27,047 nt of DNA from a virus: the IMG/VR virus record IMGVR_UViG_3300030060_008123, positions 6,699-33,745 of that record, one strand, 5' to 3'. The notes below the pieces were generated by a model. It made no database searches, was not told the origin of the DNA, and worked only from the letters and a program-made list of their open reading frames with translations. Positions 24,301-27,047 of the stretch are shown piece by piece. Position 1 is the first letter of the stretch. The number at the start of each line of letters is the position of its first letter. The position numbers and the translations under genes were made by a program.

Positions 24301-24548
24301 AAGTATTTTTTAAAGTTAAACCATATGCATTACCTATATCTAATCCTGTTCCTGGTGGTATGGTTAATTCTTTAATAGGAGGTACATTAGAAGGAGGAGG
24401 AAGTATGTTTTTTAATTTAGCACAAGCTATAAATTCTGAAAATGGACATAATGGATCTATAATAGCAACAGTAGATGGATCAAATCCTAACCCAATTAAC
24501 AGGAGGGTCAAGTGGAAATACAACTATAACTTATCACGAAAACAATAA
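21375..24548 (+). CDS. Large tail/baseplate protein with LamG-like domain, N-terminal part (frame broken)
   Basis: This 1057-aa frame probably encodes the first ~1039 residues of a longer protein. The N-terminus has Ig-like strands (VIELHIYSMNGDLIM, KYNLRFNFQRYKIF). The middle has FIDMIGQHFDHIWLYIKHIT (about 449-468) and EIWKRLYHNAPYLLKTKGTERGI (565-587), close to the conserved core of phage tail protein I (W..L..NAP.LLK.KGT...IR.L). Residues about 615-850 form a concanavalin/LamG-like sandwich (TVEFRIKPIR, FWNIFIGTH, GSMQEIRYHFGEL) that may bind a glycan. From about 1010 a small module (FFNLAQAINS, GSIIATV) begins and is cut off: after 24491 the frame continues into an unrelated 19-residue tail. 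The missing half of the module is encoded one frame over (24493 onwards). It may be the largest baseplate or fibre-attachment protein of the particle. Confidence 0.75.
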   Translation: MADNYEILSLPRLEINTPLVDKKLIEKTFGQNGDVIELHIYSMNGDLIMSETPFTDFILPNPGDLNTEIQIDPRQILLDRGFYKGKYNLRFNFQRYKIFNTEDNYLSIKEISNSRTEIRAVAPNIPNSTLRPPVESFISEIDTSAYFKEFILNFGDDKNVVGINILLNRNPEKFEVLFKLFEPLPDNIFTQNSFKIVESITDPKSVEVDLGSTSTIAIGVGIRGPNFNIETKRYNSSPTDFKNFNEILEDFAITSSRDHLISKLNNFDEIPNIRYDYIRPISGSDSNYINENSYHFENFVHFGSATEMLKNFKFKLELLESYDSKINEINTTSLNTGYINNARKDLIDKKRKITNAFSGYEKFLYFDSGTYSWPKTNNPNTPVTSSYTLATVDSTAALEWLGSENDQNAYYGGQLLSASLFDRDNPYTLTRTLPNFITDNDDNGYYISFIDMIGQHFDHIWLYIKHITEKNNAHNLHGISKDLVYNQLKSLGIETFDQFENSSLYEYILGEGTSGSQYFNVNHFHNYSANHPSSSFGLGLAVSASETLITASNDGSIPKQDISKEIWKRLYHNAPYLLKTKGTERGIRALMACYGVPSTILNIKEYGGPTTDKTTYKTFSYDKSGLSLKGGTTGSGYFIKTPWSSSLTNELRRSGKTVEFRIKPIRSGSNSHHLFSLSGSNPTKEPVLVLNPHTGNDVSSSGDRLEYGQLDLRINDSVVASTSNFPIFNGKFWNIFIGTHGTSGSSADIKFGAYQSNNFKRVISHTASISQTQNDRALTFGDPFFEEGVGGSEIGSGFEIGGYYGPHIGGATFAYFGGMEESDDSEYNNVDTLGYSGSMQEIRYHFGELLSHDTFKKHALEPFMYAGNTPSSSYENLILRLPLGSNNQQNPSSSFHPNINVKYIPETPSQATAQLIFTNLNDAFTNSPLLTNLGQYNVSLTIIDTSGVSKTYLGQHPDGGGIYSNFSNGDLTPDGEVFFKVKPYALPISNPVPGGMVNSLIGGTLEGGGSMFFNLAQAINSENGHNGSIIATVDGSNPNPINRRVKWKYNYNLSRKQ

Positions 24549-25755
24549 TCCTTCTACCGAAACTAATGCAATAACTAATTTTACAGCATTTGCAGATGAT
24601 ACTTTTCCTACTGCATTTACAGAAGGAGAAGATATAGAAGATAGAAATAAATTACGTCATTTTGAATGGGAAGAAGTAGTAGAAACACACCATTTACCTA
24701 CTCCAGATACAGTAGGAATTTCAACAACAAGTGAAAAAGTAAGAATAGATGAGGGTGAAGTAGATGGAAATATTTTACACCCAACAGTTAAATCAGAAAT
24801 ATCAACCTTAGATAGACAACCCTTAGATTATGAAGATTTAGGTATATTTTTTTCTCCAATAAATGAAATAAATGAAGATATAATTTATACTTTAGGTTCA
24901 TTTAGATTAGATGATTATATAGGCTCACCCTTACCTACAGCTCAAACTGCTTCTGAATATAGTGATTTAAAAGACTTAAGTAAAATATACTACCAAAAAA
25001 TTGAAAAAAGATACAACTATGGGGATTATATTAAACTAGTCCAAAATTTAGATTATACTTTGTTTAGAATGATTGAACAGTGGGTACCTGCTAAAGCAAA
25101 TTTAAAAACAGGATTAGTAATAGAACCTCATGTTTTAGAAAGAACTAAATTTCCAAGAGAAGTTCCCATTAGATCTGATGGTCAAACAATGATAACAGGT
25201 TCACATCAAACTTTTGAAGTTAATCTTAAACCAGGTGACCATAAAATTGAATTTGCCCAATCATTAACAGGATCTATGGGTGGAGGTAATGTTGTTACAA
25301 CAAATAACATGATAAGAAAACCATTTGGTCCTATAACAACTACAGCTGAGGGTATATCTTTAGATGGTACAGACAATGGAATGGTTGTAGGTAGTAGTTT
25401 TATAATAGGCATTACAGACAGTACTGTTAGTGTTCCTCAACCAGAAGGAGCTATTAAAGAACAAGGTACTAATGCTACTTTTAGTGTAATGTCAACAGTT
25501 AAAGGTGATCCTGATGTATCTCAGGGTCCTATAATACCTTTTGGTCCTAAAACATCTGCTCCTGGAGGTGCTGCTACTGTATATCATGTTAGTAATTCAC
25601 TTACTCGTTATAAAGAAAAACAATCAAGTGATTTATTAGGAAATGCTACGAAATACAAAAAGTCTAATAGGTATTACCGTAGTTTGGCTTTAGGTAGTGT
25701 AGATAATATAGTAGGATTGCCAGGAAATGCTACAACAATAAATATATTTGAATAA
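24475..25755 (+). CDS. C-terminal part of the large tail/baseplate protein (+1 frame)
   Basis: The frame is open from 24475, just after an in-frame TAG at 24472-24474, so its first ATG may be fortuitous; the real entry is probably by frameshift near 24491. It continues the split module with QLTGGSSGNTTITY, then FSPINEINEDIIYTLGSF and RLDDYIGSPLP, DLKDLSKIYYQKIEKRYNY and DYTLFRMIEQWVPAKANLKT, blocks that I recall being located directly downstream of the LamG region in one long polypeptide in related marine phages. The end is Gly/Ser/Thr-rich with beta-like strands. If joined, the product would be 1459 aa. If it is separate, it would be 426 aa with a 74-nt overlap and no A-rich leader. The next gene starts 4 nt downstream. 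Confidence 0.65.
   Translation: MDQILTQLTGGSSGNTTITYHENNNPSTETNAITNFTAFADDTFPTAFTEGEDIEDRNKLRHFEWEEVVETHHLPTPDTVGISTTSEKVRIDEGEVDGNILHPTVKSEISTLDRQPLDYEDLGIFFSPINEINEDIIYTLGSFRLDDYIGSPLPTAQTASEYSDLKDLSKIYYQKIEKRYNYGDYIKLVQNLDYTLFRMIEQWVPAKANLKTGLVIEPHVLERTKFPREVPIRSDGQTMITGSHQTFEVNLKPGDHKIEFAQSLTGSMGGGNVVTTNNMIRKPFGPITTTAEGISLDGTDNGMVVGSSFIIGITDSTVSVPQPEGAIKEQGTNATFSVMSTVKGDPDVSQGPIIPFGPKTSAPGGAATVYHVSNSLTRYKEKQSSDLLGNATKYKKSNRYYRSLALGSVDNIVGLPGNATTINIFE
24489..24494 (+). other. Probable +1 frameshift or single-base indel site (AACCCA)
   Basis: Reading AAC (24489-24491), then skipping C24492 and resuming at CAA (24493), gives the continuous sequence SNPNQLTGGSSGN and joins the two frames. 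The join lies in a CCC run, a common place for sequencing or assembly length errors. An AGGAGGG string at 24501-24507 follows; it encodes Gly-Gly in the second frame and lies on the wrong side of the site to act as an upstream frameshift stimulator of the prfB type. Confidence 0.55.
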
Positions 25756-25759
25756 AGTT

Positions 25760-27047
25760 ATGCCATCAACCGTAATAAGAAAAATCCCTTTATTTGCTTC
25801 AAGAGTTGTTAAACAACCAACTCATAATCTTTCTTCTGATACAAACGCAGCTATTATATATCCTAATGCTGTAAATTCTATTAATGTAGCTAATAAAAAT
25901 GATGGTTATGTAGAACTTAATGCTAATGGTACTACAAATCAACTTAAAAATATGTTTGATAATTTCTATAATACTTCTTATAGAATATCAGCTCAAAGTA
26001 TAATTAATGCAACTGAAGGAGCACAATTAATTTTAGATTTTGGTAGACAAATAAAACCAAGACAAGTAAAAATAACATTTGCTGATAATGAAAACTGGGC
26101 TAATTTTAAACTATATTTTTCTAATAACTTAGGGGTACAAGAAGCAGAAATAGTAAATGATGATAATGATTTTGGTGCCCAAATAGGACAAGTAACAGGC
26201 TTAGGAGCCCAAGCAACTTTAGATACAACACAAAATACAGACCCTGATGGAGTCTTTGAACTTACAGATTTTGAGGGTTCATTAGCTGTAAATGTAGGAG
26301 GTAACCCTGATGGAACTGTTACTTCAGATTTATTTCAATGTTCTATAAATGAAGAACATTTTACAACAGGTGAATTTGATAATTTTAGATATGCTGTTTT
26401 TGTATTATCAAACCCAGGAGGAACAGGTACTCCTGATTTTGTTGATATTGCTTTAATTGAAGTATTTGAAGAATTTGATAATAGAGATTTTAGTGTAGAA
26501 TTTGATGATGCTTTATTTTCACAAAAAGGATGGATAAACCCTAGATATGAGGGATCTAAAATTACTATAAAAGAGTTAAATAAATTTACTCCTCGACTTG
26601 AAAGCGATATAGGTATTCCTAGTATAGGTCCTAATCCAGACCCTACTAATGATGCTCAAGTAGGAATTAATTTTGTTGTTGGAACAGGAGTTATATACCC
26701 TGGAGACACAGTAGGTCCTTATGGACAAATAGCTATGCTTTCTACAAGAACTATAGCTTTATATTACGCTACTACAGTAATAGGGGGAGATGAATCTCCT
26801 AATTTAGCAAAAATAAGAAACCATTCATATATAAAAATAGCTAAAATCCTTCTAATAAATAAAGAAGATCAAACTATTACTATTATAGATAGAGACACAC
26901 AAGGAGGTGGATTAGGTTCAGATACAGATTCTAATTTTAATTCTTACCATAGATATATAACAGAAGATTTCCCTACAGGAGGTAAATTAAATCTAAAAAT
27001 CTTAGATAATAGTGTACAATCAAATCTAAAAACAACATATCATTGTA
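25760..27047 (+). CDS. Beta-rich virion structural protein (3'-partial)
   Basis: The ATG at 25760, 4 nt after the preceding stop, opens a frame that stays open for 429 codons to the window edge. The N-terminus is short and basic (VIRKIPLFASRVVK), with no signal peptide. The body is Asn-, Asp- and Gly-rich with alternating strands: AQLILDFGRQIKPRQVKITF, WANFKLYFSNNLG, GWINPRYEGSKITIKELN and PYGQIAMLSTRTIALYYA. The GWxNPRYEGSK block is, to my recollection, common in structural proteins of marine T4-like phages. A discoidin- or fibre-like fold is possible from strand pattern. Position at the end of the baseplate run suggests a tail-fibre or wedge-peripheral protein. The C-terminus, which might hold the receptor tip, is outside the window. 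Confidence 0.72.
   Translation, partial: MPSTVIRKIPLFASRVVKQPTHNLSSDTNAAIIYPNAVNSINVANKNDGYVELNANGTTNQLKNMFDNFYNTSYRISAQSIINATEGAQLILDFGRQIKPRQVKITFADNENWANFKLYFSNNLGVQEAEIVNDDNDFGAQIGQVTGLGAQATLDTTQNTDPDGVFELTDFEGSLAVNVGGNPDGTVTSDLFQCSINEEHFTTGEFDNFRYAVFVLSNPGGTGTPDFVDIALIEVFEEFDNRDFSVEFDDALFSQKGWINPRYEGSKITIKELNKFTPRLESDIGIPSIGPNPDPTNDAQVGINFVVGTGVIYPGDTVGPYGQIAMLSTRTIALYYATTVIGGDESPNLAKIRNHSYIKIAKILLINKEDQTITIIDRDTQGGGLGSDTDSNFNSYHRYITEDFPTGGKLNLKILDNSVQSNLKTTYHC

Noticed and set aside
24501-24507. AGGAGGG as a Shine-Dalgarno site or frameshift stimulator
   Set aside because: It encodes Gly-Gly in the continuing frame, no usable start follows at proper distance, other genes here do not use such sites, and it lies downstream of the proposed shift.
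25206-25412. Short reverse-strand ORFs across structural genes
   Set aside because: They are antisense to well-supported genes, have no recognisable domains and no upstream signals.

Overview
The window reads as part of the genome of a T4-like contractile-tailed phage (or a prophage of that type) that infects a member of the Bacteroidota, probably a marine flavobacterium. The T4-like call rests on recognisable homologues of the late sigma factor gp55 (8846-9601), baseplate wedge proteins gp25 (14028-14441) and gp6 (14447-16342), and a gp5-like hub protein carrying a cell-wall peptidase (10003-11979). The Bacteroidota call rests on a secreted protein with a type IX secretion (T9SS) C-terminal sorting domain (828-4004), signal peptides that end before Gln, strongly AT-rich DNA, and start codons preceded by A-rich sequence rather than Shine-Dalgarno motifs. 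'Marine' is an inference from resemblance to remembered environmental phage proteins. The sequence cannot show whether the genome is free or integrated.

All genes lie on the + strand, are tightly packed (many gaps under 15 nt, several 1-8 nt overlaps) and use ATG with the standard stops. Region 1 (1-4004) is an envelope cassette: the C-terminal end of an outer-membrane beta-barrel, a single-span coiled-coil membrane protein, an exported thioredoxin-fold protein without active-site cysteines, and a 1058-aa T9SS cargo protein with 17 GCTD...C modules. Region 2 (4051-7790) holds charged or helical proteins of unknown function, plus a 494-aa protein with a nuclease-like motif pattern. Region 3 (7803-9601) holds an HD-domain hydrolase, a small membrane protein and gp55. 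Region 4 (9633 to the end) is the baseplate and tail-tip operon: a helical protein, the hub with an M15-type peptidase, a spike-like protein, a hydrophobic virion protein, gp25, gp6 and several large structural or adhesin-like proteins. The last gene runs off the window.

The most notable signal is that a GCTD...C module, abundant in the T9SS-exported protein, also occurs at the N-terminus of a baseplate-operon protein (20490-21338). The phage therefore appears to encode both a host-surface protein and a virion component built from the same module. Other points are a probable +1 frameshift or indel splitting a ~1459-aa structural protein at 24489-24494, repeated TATATTTAT / NATAAATA elements in the few intergenic gaps (candidate promoters, in keeping with the gp55 gene), and a recurring N-terminal amphipathic helix on otherwise unrelated proteins. 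No tRNA, rRNA, CRISPR array, integrase or insertion sequence was seen, and no stretch longer than about 215 bases lacks a gene.
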